From positions 1 through 26,354 of the forward strand of contig CAYGPI010000033.1 of NCBI GenBank assembly GCA_964351745.1: 26,354 nt of DNA, written 5' to 3'. Made by a program: the position numbers and the translations under genes. This document shows positions 1-8,057 of this stretch, piece by piece (positions within the stretch are counted from its first letter, which is position 1; each line of letters starts with the position of its first letter). The notes under the pieces were generated by a model. It made no database searches, was not told the DNA's origin, and saw only the letters and a list, made by a program, of their open reading frames with translations. This stretch comes from CAYNJF01 sp964351745. GTDB lineage: Bacteria; Pseudomonadota; Gammaproteobacteria; Berkiellales; Berkiellaceae.

Positions 1-472
1 CATCACTACGGTGTATGAAGATCATAATCAATCTTCACATTTTAACCCTCTTTTAGATTCTGTAAAAATTTATTACGTCTTTTTTCGATTTTTGTTCTTC
101 GCCATCATCAGTGGTCTGCTTGATTTCTTAGCCTTCTCTATTGGCTTTTTCTTTTTAGGGCATATCTTTGTCGCAGAAAGCCTCGCAAGAGTTATTTCCG
201 GGACTTGTAACTTCATCCTGAACAAAGAGCTTGTTTTTCACTCCAAAAATGATTTGTTTCACGAAGCCATGAAGTACACGCTTTTATGTTTAATGAATTT
301 AGTCTTTTCATACGGGCTCATTTCAAGCTTGGTTTTCTTGGGATTGAGTGTATACGCAAGCAAAATGATTGCTTTGATTAGCCTCTTTTTTGCCAATTTT
401 GCTATCCAAAAATTACTTATTTTTTCAGATCCAGTAACAGATTCACCTTATAAAGCACCACCTCGTCTGTAA
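1..472 (+). CDS. C-terminal GtrA-type membrane domain of a family 2 glycosyltransferase (5' end outside window)
   Basis: The frame is open to the left edge, so this is the end of a longer gene. The segment reading SSHFNPLLDS, followed by aromatic residues and four hydrophobic stretches, is the usual junction between a polyprenyl-phosphate hexose transferase catalytic domain and a fused GtrA-like membrane domain. An internal GTG at 11 could give a free-standing 153-residue protein, but no ribosome binding site is visible there and the linker motif argues for a fusion. The four hydrophobic helices lie roughly at residues 22-47, 48-70, 88-110 and 115-137 counted from that GTG; the family's FxxNKxxVF-type motif appears as FILNKELVFH. 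The role would be moving or using lipid-linked sugars at the inner membrane for envelope glycan modification. The catalytic half cannot be seen, so substrate is unknown. Confidence 0.75.
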   Translation, partial: ITTVYEDHNQSSHFNPLLDSVKIYYVFFRFLFFAIISGLLDFLAFSIGFFFLGHIFVAESLARVISGTCNFILNKELVFHSKNDLFHEAMKYTLLCLMNLVFSYGLISSLVFLGLSVYASKMIALISLFFANFAIQKLLIFSDPVTDSPYKAPPRL

Positions 473-476
473 AGGC

Positions 477-506
477 TTGGGGAAAGCTCACAAACTATAG
501 TACAAT
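477..506 (+). promoter_or_regulatory. Possible sigma70 promoter for the 540-1823 gene
   Basis: TTGGGG at 477-482, an 18-bp spacer and TACAAT at 501-506 fit a weak sigma70 promoter. It would give a leader of about 28 bases. A weak AGG lies 6 bases before the ATG at 540. The call rests only on position and match to consensus. Confidence 0.3.
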
Positions 507-539
507 GCCGTCATTTCAGTAGAGAAGTACAGGTATTTT

Positions 540-1823
540 ATGAGTGGTGATGGCCCTAAAAAAGACGAAACTAGCCTTGAGCTAAATACTTTTGCGCCTG
601 CTCAAAAAAGAAAACTATCTCAACGCCAGAAAGAGCTAAAAGCTGATCCAAATTGGACGCCTTATTCAGCAAAGGCGCATCGCGGTTACTCTCATGGCCC
701 AGTCAGTACCTTAATGGGTACGGCAACCTCCTCACCTGCAAAACGCTGCCACGTGGTCTATGAGCGTACTTTGAATGGTTCAGAGGAAAATTTAAGCCAA
801 AGCGAATTGAATCAAGATGACGCAGCGTTCACCCTACAATCACCCCATAAAGGCGTCACAAGTAGGGCGATTATCCATGCAGAAACTGGCGAGCGACTTA
901 TCAGGACTCGCACCATTAAGACGCATCTTGGAAAAATCTCGGTTTTTCACTCAAAAGGCGTTGAGCAACAACCTAGGGTTAAACTACCTGAGCAACCTCT
1001 TGAGCATTTAAGCCAAATCCTTGATGATATGGGACTACCAGAAAGTACCGTGACATCTATCACGGATACCCCTATTACGCCAAGCTTGCTGAAAAAAATA
1101 CAACGAGCAAAAATAGCAAATCTTGGACAAAGAAAACCAGCGAATGCCAAAGTCACCGAGCGATGCTCAGCCACTCGAGTCGCTAAAGCCATAGGCCTTG
1201 AAACTAAAGAGTTACAATGGTGCCACATGGCTGGCCATGCGTTAGCCGGAGACAGCGCCCAGAATTTTGCTAATTTTTTCCTTGGCACAAAGCATACTAA
1301 TGCAATCATGAACGATATTGCAGAAAGTCTTGTGAAACTTGTTCTCAAGCACAACGACACACCCAATAAGCTTTATCTTAGCGCTCATGTCAGCTTCGAA
1401 CCCGGCTATGAGCGAGCAAGATTAGCCAAAAGAGTCACTTGGGTTTTAAAAAATGGCCCAGGCCAGGACTATACTAAAATTGCAAAATTTGACTTTAGAC
1501 CTCTAGAAAAGGAACTGCTTGATCCAACAGAAATTAAAGCCTTCAAGAAACAGTTCGTACCTTTGTTTTTCCAAGATGATAAGGCATTAAAGTTCCAATC
1601 TCCCGATGCTAAAAAAAGACCCCCATTAATGCCGCTCGATCTTCAGACGCCATCTCCAACTGGCTACAAAAGAAAAAGCAGAATAAACCCAAACGAAGAG
1701 CCACCAAAAATACCTGCTCTAATCTTCTCTCTGGGAGCTTCAATGGATTCAGGAGCCGACACTCTGAGTGTCATGACACAAGGATCCTTGACCAAAAAGC
1801 CAAAGCGCCCAGCTTTAGTTTAA
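540..1823 (+). CDS. Unknown 427-residue protein with a putative beta-beta-alpha-metal (DNA/RNA non-specific) nuclease core; possible secreted effector
   Basis: I do not recognise this gene by name. Residues 1-200 are hydrophilic and low in predicted structure, with no signal peptide or membrane segment. Residues 227-257 carry H229, G232-H233, G237-D238, N242, N245, G249-T250, H252, N254 and M257. The order GH...G-D...N...GT..H.N..M resembles the active site of Endonuclease_NS_2-type nucleases, in which the GH histidine is the general base and a downstream asparagine holds the metal. A strand-rich stretch (278-303) follows, as in that fold. The tail (350-427) is rich in Pro, Lys and Ser and ends in a basic KKPKRP cluster, more like a nuclear-localisation signal than the glutamate-rich tail of many Dot/Icm substrates. 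It stands alone with its own weak promoter and a terminator. Function and effector status are inference; an unrelated fold remains possible. Confidence 0.55.
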   Translation: MSGDGPKKDETSLELNTFAPAQKRKLSQRQKELKADPNWTPYSAKAHRGYSHGPVSTLMGTATSSPAKRCHVVYERTLNGSEENLSQSELNQDDAAFTLQSPHKGVTSRAIIHAETGERLIRTRTIKTHLGKISVFHSKGVEQQPRVKLPEQPLEHLSQILDDMGLPESTVTSITDTPITPSLLKKIQRAKIANLGQRKPANAKVTERCSATRVAKAIGLETKELQWCHMAGHALAGDSAQNFANFFLGTKHTNAIMNDIAESLVKLVLKHNDTPNKLYLSAHVSFEPGYERARLAKRVTWVLKNGPGQDYTKIAKFDFRPLEKELLDPTEIKAFKKQFVPLFFQDDKALKFQSPDAKKRPPLMPLDLQTPSPTGYKRKSRINPNEEPPKIPALIFSLGASMDSGADTLSVMTQGSLTKKPKRPALV

Positions 1824-1845
1824 CGCTTCATCCTTTTTCTGGTAA

Positions 1846-1880
1846 AGCACCTAACATATAATCATTAGGTGCTGCCTTTT
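1846..1880 (+). terminator. Rho-independent terminator after the 540-1823 gene
   Basis: A 9-bp stem (1846-1854 with 1865-1873, AGCACCTAA/TTAGGTGCT) closes a 10-base loop and is followed by CCTTTT. The T-run is short, so efficiency may be modest. Confidence 0.55.
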
Positions 1881-1892
1881 ACAAATGACCAA

Positions 1893-1921
1893 TTGGTTAA
1901 CCATGCTTCATGCCTTATAAT
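1893..1921 (+). promoter_or_regulatory. Sigma70 promoter of the transsulfuration operon, with an overlapping palindrome
   Basis: TTGGTT (1893-1898), a 17-bp spacer and a perfect TATAAT (1916-1921) form a strong promoter about 30 bases upstream of the likely TTG start at 1953. The perfect 10-bp palindrome TGGTTAACCA (1894-1903) covers the -35 box, and CCAATTGG (1889-1896) overlaps it, so a repressor could bind here. No regulator is identified. Confidence 0.6.
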
Positions 1922-1952
1922 GTGCCTACACTAAAGATGCATGGAGGCTACT

Positions 1953-3329
1953 TTGTATCAAAACACTATCCTAGATGCCATTGGCAACACCCCATTAGTT
2001 AAGCTAAATAAAATCATTGACGACAGTAGTTGCGCAACTGTTTTAGTCAAATGTGAGTTTATGAACCCAACTGGCTCTATCAAAGATCGCATGGCCCTAC
2101 ATATCATTGAAGATGCAGAGAAAAAGGGCCTACTTAAACCTGGCGGTATGATAGTAGAAAATACCTCTGGAAATACTGGACTAGCCATTGCCATGGTCGC
2201 GGCTATCAAAGGTTATCAATGCGTTTTTACCATGCCTGACAAGATGAGTGCTGAAAAAATCAATATGATTAAATCTTTTGGCGCCAAAGTTGTTGTGACA
2301 CCAACGGATGTTGCTGGCGACTCACCAGATCATTACGTCAATACTGCCAAACGCATCGCCAAAGAGAATCCTGGCGCATTTTATGTCGATCAATATCACA
2401 ATCAGGCTAACATTGAAGCTCATTATCATTCCACTGGGAAAGAAATCTTAGAGCAGACGAAGGGCAAGTTTGATTTTTTTGTCGCAGGCACAGGAACAGG
2501 TGGCACCATATCTGGGGTTGGCCGTTACATGAGAAAGCATGCCCCTCATGTCAAAATGATCGGCATCGATCCCATAGGCAGTATTCATTATGATTTATTT
2601 CACACAGGCAAAATGGTAGAGCCTGCGATTTACAAAGTTGAAGGCATTGGTGAAGATATACAGTGTGAAGCCTTAGATATGTCTGTGGTGGATGATATTC
2701 GCCAAACCAATGACAAACAAGCATTTCTCATGGCACGCCGGCTTATTCAAGAAGAAGGGCTATTTTGTGGCGGCTCCTCAGGGGCTATTGTTCATGGTGC
2801 TTGCGAGCTCGCAAAAGAAATTGGACCCGGCAAAACCATTGTCACCGTCTTAACAGACTCGGCAACACGCTACATTTCTAAGTTTCTTTCTGACGCTTGG
2901 ATGAAAGATCATGGTTTCCTATCTCAAGCATCCCAACTGGGTACAGTGATGGATCTTTTACAATTTAGGACCCAAGCACTCATCACCACAAGAGAAGATG
3001 AGACCGTTGGCAATCTTATTAAAACACTTAAAAGCCACGGCATTTCTCAAATCCCGATGCTTGATAAAGATCAAACACCGACTTGCATGGTGCATGAAAT
3101 AGACGTCCTGCATGGCTTGCAATCTGGGGAAATTAGCATTGAATCTAAAATTCATCAGATTGCTAAACCACTTCGTAATATTGTGACACTCAATAGCGCT
3201 CTAGAAGATTTGTCACAAATTTTTGATGCTTCTGAAGTGGCTGTTTGCGTAGATAAAGGAAAGCTGCAAGGCATTATTTCTAAAATCGATATGATTGATT
3301 ACATGATGAGTAAATTTAATGACAAATAA
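1953..3329 (+). CDS. cbs: Cystathionine beta-synthase (PLP enzyme with C-terminal CBS-domain pair)
   Basis: This enzyme condenses homocysteine with serine to cystathionine, the first step of reverse transsulfuration from methionine to cysteine. It is a fold-type II PLP protein of 458 residues: N-terminal IGNTPLVKL, Schiff-base lysine K44 in NPTGSIKDR, the SGNTG loop at 72-76, the phosphate-binding GTGTGG at 179-184, and GGSSGA near 273-278. Residues from about 327 to 455 form a degenerate pair of CBS domains, a regulatory module as in eukaryotic and Pseudomonas-type enzymes; there is no N-terminal haem domain. The start is taken as TTG at 1953 because GGAGG (1943-1947) sits 5 bases before it and the protein then begins where relatives do; an in-frame ATG at 1941 has no ribosome binding site and contains that GGAGG. 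It overlaps the next gene by 11 bases, so the two are probably co-translated. Confidence 0.92.
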   Translation: MYQNTILDAIGNTPLVKLNKIIDDSSCATVLVKCEFMNPTGSIKDRMALHIIEDAEKKGLLKPGGMIVENTSGNTGLAIAMVAAIKGYQCVFTMPDKMSAEKINMIKSFGAKVVVTPTDVAGDSPDHYVNTAKRIAKENPGAFYVDQYHNQANIEAHYHSTGKEILEQTKGKFDFFVAGTGTGGTISGVGRYMRKHAPHVKMIGIDPIGSIHYDLFHTGKMVEPAIYKVEGIGEDIQCEALDMSVVDDIRQTNDKQAFLMARRLIQEEGLFCGGSSGAIVHGACELAKEIGPGKTIVTVLTDSATRYISKFLSDAWMKDHGFLSQASQLGTVMDLLQFRTQALITTREDETVGNLIKTLKSHGISQIPMLDKDQTPTCMVHEIDVLHGLQSGEISIESKIHQIAKPLRNIVTLNSALEDLSQIFDASEVAVCVDKGKLQGIISKIDMIDYMMSKFNDK

Positions 3330-4486
3330 CAAAAACCAAGGATTTTCAACTAGGGCCATCCATGCTGGACAAAGCCCGGATCCGACCACTGGCGCCATCA
3401 TGACACCAGTGTTCCAAACATCAACCTATGTACAAAGCAGCCCAGGCGTTCACACGGGCTTTGAATATTCCAGAACGGGTAACCCTACTCGTGCTGCTTT
3501 AGAGGCGAATTTAGCTAGTTTAGAGCAAGGGAAATTTGGGCTGTGTTTTAGCTCTGGCTGTGCCGCCCTTAGCTCTGTTTTGCATATGTTTCAGGCTGGT
3601 GATCATGTCGTTGTCTGTGATGATGTCTATGGTGGCACCATGCGCATCTTTGATAAAATTTTCAAACCGCTAGGCATTGCCTTTAGTTTGGTTGACATGA
3701 CCGATCCCAAAGCTTTTAAGGAAGCTTTAAGAGATAAAACAAAGCTAGTTTGGCTTGAAACCCCAACGAACCCTATGCTTAAAATTATTGATATAGAAGC
3801 CATCGCATCAATCGCTCATCAATCAAACAAAGATTGTATCGTGGCGGTTGATAATACCTTTGCAACCCCTTATTTACAAACACCTCTCACCTTAGGGGCT
3901 GACTTGGTCTGCCATTCAACCACAAAATACCTTGGTGGGCACTCCGATGTTGTCGGCGGTGCTGTGATTGTGAATGATCCATCATTAAGTGAGCGCTTAC
4001 ATTTTGTTCAAAATGCTGTTGGAAGCATCCCTGGTCCTATGGATTGCTTTTTAGTCTTGCGCTCAACCAAAACATTATCGCTTCGCATGGAAAGACATTG
4101 CAAAAATGCTCAAAGCCTTGCAGAATTTTTGTCTTCACATGCTCAAATTGAAAAGGTCATCTATNNNNNNNNNNGGACTAACTTCTCACCCTCAACATGA
4201 GCTCGCCAAAAAGCAAATGAATGACTTTGGCGGCATGCTAAGCGTAATTGTTAAAGGAGGACTTGAAGCTTCAAAAAACCTTTTAGAGAAAGTACAATTA
4301 TTTTCTCTGGCTGAGTCTTTAGGTGGCGTTGAATCGCTCATTGAGCATCCAGGCATCATGACACATGCTAGTATTGCCCCTGAGCAAAGAGCCAAACTTG
4401 GCATTGATGATGGCCTAGTGCGCTTATCTGTCGGTATCGAAAATATTGAAGATTTGAAAGACGACTTAAACCAAGCTTTAGTCTAA
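3319..4486 (+). CDS. Cystathionine gamma-lyase / gamma-synthase family enzyme, interrupted by an assembly gap
   Basis: A fold-type I PLP enzyme of the Cys/Met metabolism family. Visible hallmarks are EYSRTGNPTR (49-58), the SSGCAA phosphate loop (78-83), the VDNTFATPYLQ segment near 177-187 and the PLP lysine K203 in STTKYLGGHSD. Ten Ns at 4165-4174 follow the codon for Y282, and the frame resumes as GLTSHPQHELAKK. Relatives read IYPGLxSHPQH there, so only one proline codon is likely missing; the intact protein would be about 386 residues, the family norm. Lyase (cystathionine to cysteine) is favoured over synthase because the gene is coupled to cystathionine beta-synthase, but the sequence alone does not separate the two activities. 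It starts inside the end of the upstream gene. Confidence 0.88.
4165..4174. other. Run of 10 Ns (assembly gap of arbitrary size)
   Basis: The gap shifts the reading frame by one base in the file, although the protein families on both sides join with a single missing residue. The biological distance is probably 3 bases, so the break is an assembly artefact and not a frameshift mutation. Confidence 0.85.
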
Positions 4487-4490
4487 TGAA

Positions 4491-4543
4491 TTGAGATATA
4501 AGCGCCATAAAAAATGCTGGCGCTTATATACTCAAGATTTTTT
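4491..4543 (+). terminator. Strong rho-independent terminator of the cbs operon
   Basis: A long stem pairs 4491-4507 with 4518-4535, with one bulged A at 4530 and a 10-base loop; its core is ATATAAGCGCCA/TGGCGCTTATAT. It is followed by GATTTTTT. It separates two convergent operons, and its T-run overlaps the stop codon of the minus-strand RidA gene. Confidence 0.85.
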
Positions 4544-5039
4544 AAGTTTTATCTGACAATTCGATTTCTACCAAGCCTTCAACTTCCACTGGCACTTGAA
4601 AGGGCAAGGAGCCCATCCCAACAGCAGATCGCGAAGGAAAAGCCCTTTCACCGTAGAGCTCATTTATCAGATCGGAAAACCCATTAATCACTTTAGGATG
4701 CAAAGTAAATTCAGGAGTCGCATTGACCATACCAAAGACTCTAATCCAAGACTTCACTCGATCAAGCTCTCCTAAAGCATCCTTTAAACTGCTTAACACA
4801 GCTAAGGCCACTTGCTTCGCAGATTCATATCCTTGCTCTAAGCTGATAGTATCACCAACTTTACCGCATAACTTTGAAATTTGACCATTCGCTTCTAAAG
4901 GCAAATGCCCTGATATGTATGCGAATGAACCATGTATTTTCACAAAGGGAAATGGTAATTGAACATCTTTAGGAACAACCATTGGCTTTGGCAAAACCAA
5001 TCCAATGGCTGTCAGCTTTTCTTCTATCGTCTGAGTCAT
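4542..5039 (-). CDS. RidA/YjgF-family protein (putative enamine/imine deaminase)
   Basis: Rid proteins hydrolyse reactive enamine/imine intermediates made by PLP enzymes. This one has 165 residues, longer at the N-terminus than classical 130-residue RidA, and belongs to the subgroup with FxxxxGxFAYISGHLPL near 32-48 and a C-terminal PSRSAVGMGSLP; R137 there corresponds to the substrate-carboxylate-binding arginine of active RidA. It is the last gene of the dapA operon; its ATG overlaps the purC stop codon as ATGA. PLP enzymes encoded just downstream on the other strand are plausible sources of its substrates, but that link is inference. The archetypal activity is likely but not proven for this subgroup. 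Confidence 0.85.
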   Translation of the reverse strand: MTQTIEEKLTAIGLVLPKPMVVPKDVQLPFPFVKIHGSFAYISGHLPLEANGQISKLCGKVGDTISLEQGYESAKQVALAVLSSLKDALGELDRVKSWIRVFGMVNATPEFTLHPKVINGFSDLINELYGERAFPSRSAVGMGSLPFQVPVEVEGLVEIELSDKT

Positions 5040-5764
5040 GAAGTCATCTCTTGAGGAAGATCGACTCCTAGGCGAACAGCCACTTCTTCATAAGCCTCGA
5101 CGACACCACCCATATTTTGGCGGAACCGATCTTTATCAAGCACCTTGCGAGTTTCTTTATCCCATAAGCGACAGCCGTCTGGCGTAAACTCATCCCCTAG
5201 GATTAATTGATCACCCACTTTCCCAAACTCAACTTTATAATCAACTAAAATCATGCCTGCTTTATCAAACAAATCTTTTAAAATATCGTTGATTTTAAAA
5301 GTTATCTGTTTCATTTGAGCGACATCTTGCTCATTAGCCCAGCCAAAGGTTTGAATATGAAAGTCATTAATCATCGGATCATGCAATTCATCGTTTTTCA
5401 AAAAGAACTCAAACAATGGTGGCGACAAGGTCAGTCCACTTGTAACGCCCAACCGTCGACAAAGACTTCCAGCAGCCACATTGCGCACAACGCACTCAAT
5501 CGGCAACATATCGAGCCTTTTAACGATAGACTCTTCTTCAGAAATCAGTTCAACAAAGTGAGTCTCAACACCTTTCGATTGCAAATGCTGCATCACAAAA
5601 GCATTCACGTAATTATTAACCTGACCTTTTCTAGATAACTGCTCTTTCTTCTCACCATCAAAGGCGGATGTATCATTACGAAAATGACAAATCAGCCAAT
5701 CTGCCTTGTCACTCGTATATAATGTTTTCGCTTTACCTGAATAAAGTGCCTGTCTCTTTTCCAT
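5036..5764 (-). CDS. purC: Phosphoribosylaminoimidazole-succinocarboxamide synthase (SAICAR synthetase)
   Basis: ATP-dependent ligation of aspartate to CAIR in de novo purine synthesis, cytoplasmic. The protein is 242 residues, close to the usual length. Family marks include YSGKAKTLY at the N-terminus, FRNDTSAFDGEKK, the stretch PIECVVRNVAAGS and the C-terminal LGDEFTPDGCRLWD. The ATG at 5764 is preferred over the TTG at 5767: GGAG lies 7 bases upstream, and the A of the ATG is the last base of the preceding lipoprotein's stop codon (TGATG). Its place after dapA and a BamC-like gene is the same as in Escherichia coli. Confidence 0.95.
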   Translation of the reverse strand: MEKRQALYSGKAKTLYTSDKADWLICHFRNDTSAFDGEKKEQLSRKGQVNNYVNAFVMQHLQSKGVETHFVELISEEESIVKRLDMLPIECVVRNVAAGSLCRRLGVTSGLTLSPPLFEFFLKNDELHDPMINDFHIQTFGWANEQDVAQMKQITFKINDILKDLFDKAGMILVDYKVEFGKVGDQLILGDEFTPDGCRLWDKETRKVLDKDRFRQNMGGVVEAYEEVAVRLGVDLPQEMTS

Positions 5765-6012
5765 CAATCAACTCCTTCTTCAAAATAGGGTGGCTCTAAA
5801 TCTAGATGCCCATGACTTTCTTCTGCAATATCTAAAACAGGGTATAAATCGCTTTTAGAGATAGCTGCCACATCAGCAGGAACTTCTAAACTAGCAACAA
5901 GATGAGCGCCATGATAATCTTTTGCGCGATTTCTAAACATGCCCTCATCTCCTTTAAGAGAAGCACACCCCACCAAAGTTAAGCTTAAAAGAATTATAAA
6001 CGACTTATGCAT
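5764..6012 (-). CDS. Very short BamC-like lipoprotein
   Basis: An 82-residue lipoprotein: hydrophobic signal segment ending in a lipobox LVGC, with the lipidated cysteine at C16. The mature part (66 residues) has no predicted globular domain; the stretch from about N28 to D61 (RAKDYHGAHL, then SLEVPADV, then DLYPVLD) resembles the extended N-terminal segment with which BamC wraps around BamD. Its position between dapA and purC is exactly that of bamC (nlpB) in enterobacteria, where the protein is about 340 residues with two helix-grip domains; both are absent here. It would sit on the inner leaflet of the outer membrane as a BAM accessory. Assignment rests on synteny, lipobox and a weak motif; the gene overlaps both neighbours, and nothing suggests a frameshift. 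Confidence 0.6.
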   Translation of the reverse strand: MHKSFIILLSLTLVGCASLKGDEGMFRNRAKDYHGAHLVASLEVPADVAAISKSDLYPVLDIAEESHGHLDLEPPYFEEGVD

Positions 6013-6886
6013 GAGTAGCTCCTACGACTTTATCTAATATTTTTATAAATGATTGTTGGTTTTTTTCTGTTAACCAAGTTAATGGCAAGCGTATCCCTCG
6101 ATGAATTCGCCCCATTCTTTCTAGGGCCCATTTAACAGGAATAGGGTTTGATTCAACAGTAAGCATGGTATACAAAGAACTGAGAGCTTGATCAATTAAT
6201 CTAGCTTCTTCTAGGCCACCATGAGTTGCGGCCTGGGCTAAATCCGTCATCTGTTGCGGCACTAAATTCGATGCAATCGAAATCACGCCATGGCCACCAA
6301 GTCTCATGTACTCTAAACATGAGCCATCATCTCCACTAAATAACTTAAAAGCTTTAGGTGCCTCTTGCACCAAAGCCTTGTGCCTGGCCATGTCTCCCGT
6401 TGCATCCTTTAGCCCAACGATGTTTTTTAGTTCCGCTAGCCTTAGGGTTGTTTCTACGGATAAATCGCAAGCTGCCCTAGAAGGATTATTATATAGAATC
6501 ACTGGGAAATCACAGGCATCATGAATCGCAGCATAATGCTCAAACAGGCCCTGCTGTGTGGGTTTATTATAATATGGCGTGATAATCAGAGCCCCATCAC
6601 ATCCCAGTTTTTGGGCTTTTTGAGTTTGCTCAATACTCTTGTAAGTCGCATGGCATCCCGTTCCAGCAATAACAGGGACCCGGCCATGAGAAGCTTGTAC
6701 AACCGCCGATAAGACTGCCTCTGTTTCTTTAGAAGTTAAAGTGCATGATTCACCAGTTGTACCAGCAGCCACAATGGCCTTGACTCCAGCTTCAATTTGC
6801 CAGTTTACTAAATTTTCAAGTGCTGCGTAATCAACGCCTGACCCGTTCATCGGGGTCACAATTGCAACACTATTTCCCGTAAACAT
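6005..6886 (-). CDS. dapA: 4-hydroxy-tetrahydrodipicolinate synthase
   Basis: Condenses pyruvate with aspartate semialdehyde, the committed step to diaminopimelate and lysine. A 293-residue TIM-barrel aldolase with all key residues: GTTGE (42-46, carrying the hydroxyls of the proton relay), YYNKP (105-109), Y132 in LYNNPSR with R137, and Schiff-base K160 in VGLKDATGD. GGGAG precedes the ATG by 7 bases. A possible minus-strand promoter (TTGCAC at 6928-6933, 17-bp spacer, TAAAAC at 6905-6910) would leave a very short leader. It is the first gene of an operon with the BamC-like, purC and RidA genes, and is divergent from gcvR, an arrangement shared with E. coli. Confidence 0.97.
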   Translation of the reverse strand: MFTGNSVAIVTPMNGSGVDYAALENLVNWQIEAGVKAIVAAGTTGESCTLTSKETEAVLSAVVQASHGRVPVIAGTGCHATYKSIEQTQKAQKLGCDGALIITPYYNKPTQQGLFEHYAAIHDACDFPVILYNNPSRAACDLSVETTLRLAELKNIVGLKDATGDMARHKALVQEAPKAFKLFSGDDGSCLEYMRLGGHGVISIASNLVPQQMTDLAQAATHGGLEEARLIDQALSSLYTMLTVESNPIPVKWALERMGRIHRGIRLPLTWLTEKNQQSFIKILDKVVGATHA

Positions 6887-6904
6887 ACCACTTCTCCCTT
6901 TAGA

Positions 6905-6933
6905 GTTTTAAGCGCCAAAACTAGCATGTGCAA
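6905..6933 (-). promoter_or_regulatory. Possible promoter of the dapA operon
   Basis: On the minus strand TTGCAC, a 17-bp spacer and TAAAAC. The inferred transcript would start only about 10 bases before the dapA ATG, so another promoter further upstream in the 6887-7172 gap is possible. Confidence 0.25.
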
Positions 6934-7172
6934 CCTTACCACGCAAGAACTGGCGATGATTAATAATTAACCCAAACAAAAAATTTAGTTAATCAACTAT
7001 TTTGTTTGCTTCATCTTGTGGGTGTCCTTTTCTTGATTTTTTCTTATTGAGGATTATCAATGATTTATCTGTTTTCTCCGTTTCTCACCTCTAAAAGGAT
7101 CTAGCACTTCCATTTATTCATGATAAGATTCCCAGACTTATTGTTCGTTGCAGCAATCTTGGGGAGTCGTGT

Positions 7173-7709
7173 ATGTCATCACTTAAGCACCATATTATAT
7201 TAACCGCACAAGGCTCTAACTCAGCTAATATGCTCGGGCGCCTAGCAGACATGTGTGCAAAAAATAAATGTCATATCCTCGAAAGCAAAGTACAAAAATT
7301 TGGGGATGATATCGCCTTAATTATGCTGATAGAAGGTAGCTGGCATGCTATTGCCAAGCTTGAAGGCTGTCTGCGACAAATCAATAAAACGACTGACATT
7401 GTCTTTAGTTGTAAGCGCACGCAAATGCTCCCTAATCCACCTAGTGGCCTTCCATACCAGGCCCAATTAATCGCCAGTGATCGCCCTGGAATATTATCTG
7501 AATTATGTAATTTCTTTTCCAAAAACGGCATCCAAGTTGATGAATGCAATGCTGAAACATATTTACCATCGCGCTCAGAAACTAAAATGTGCCAATTGCA
7601 AATTAACATAAGAATTCCAACTAAAGCCCATATTGCAACTTTACGTGACACCTTTATGGCATATTGTGAGGAGCTAAACTTAGATGCTCTTCTAGAGCCG
7701 TTAAAATAA
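7173..7709 (+). CDS. gcvR: Glycine cleavage system transcriptional repressor (two ACT domains)
   Basis: GcvR binds glycine and counteracts the activator GcvA, so that the glycine cleavage genes are off when glycine is low. The 178-residue protein has no DNA-binding domain, as in the family. ACT domain 1 spans roughly 5-80 (starting with HHIILTAQGSNSANMLGRLA), and ACT domain 2 spans about 93-170, with the ligand-type motif ASDRPGILSELCNFF. GGGGAG ends 6 bases before the ATG. It is divergent from dapA as in E. coli, which strongly supports the call over other ACT-only proteins. No terminator is obvious after it. Confidence 0.88.
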   Translation: MSSLKHHIILTAQGSNSANMLGRLADMCAKNKCHILESKVQKFGDDIALIMLIEGSWHAIAKLEGCLRQINKTTDIVFSCKRTQMLPNPPSGLPYQAQLIASDRPGILSELCNFFSKNGIQVDECNAETYLPSRSETKMCQLQINIRIPTKAHIATLRDTFMAYCEELNLDALLEPLK

Positions 7710-8057
7710 ATCTGATAAGTCATAAACTTAAAGAACAAGACAAACGTCGCAGATGAAACTACACTATAAAAAAGTGCCCCAAACAAAGTTTATCAATCCG
7801 AAAGCGTAGATTTACTCAATAGGACACCTTAGATTATTATTAATTTATGTTACGTTTCTATCAAAAAAGCTCTAACCCTGTTAACTCATGGAAACGTTAC
7901 TTACACCTCTCAAAAATGTCTTTGTCATGTAACATTAATATCGAATAAAGATAGTAATTTGCATCTGATATGGCGTAAAGTAAAAGTAACCCAACATGCT
8001 TATAGATCTACAAATAGCTCTTGATCTAAATAGATCACTCACAAGGAGGTGAGGCCT
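7710..8057. other. Intergenic region upstream of the PhoH gene
   Basis: About 350 AT-rich bases without a convincing gene. It holds an imperfect inverted repeat (GTTACGTTTC at 7849-7858 against GAAACGTTAC at 7891-7900, 9 of 10 positions complementary) and a cluster of three GATC tetranucleotides just before the PhoH ribosome binding site. No clear promoter or terminator could be assigned. Confidence 0.5.

Noticed and set aside
4192..4404. Minus-strand frame within the cystathionine lyase gene
   Set aside because: Complement of a conserved enzyme; no independent evidence.
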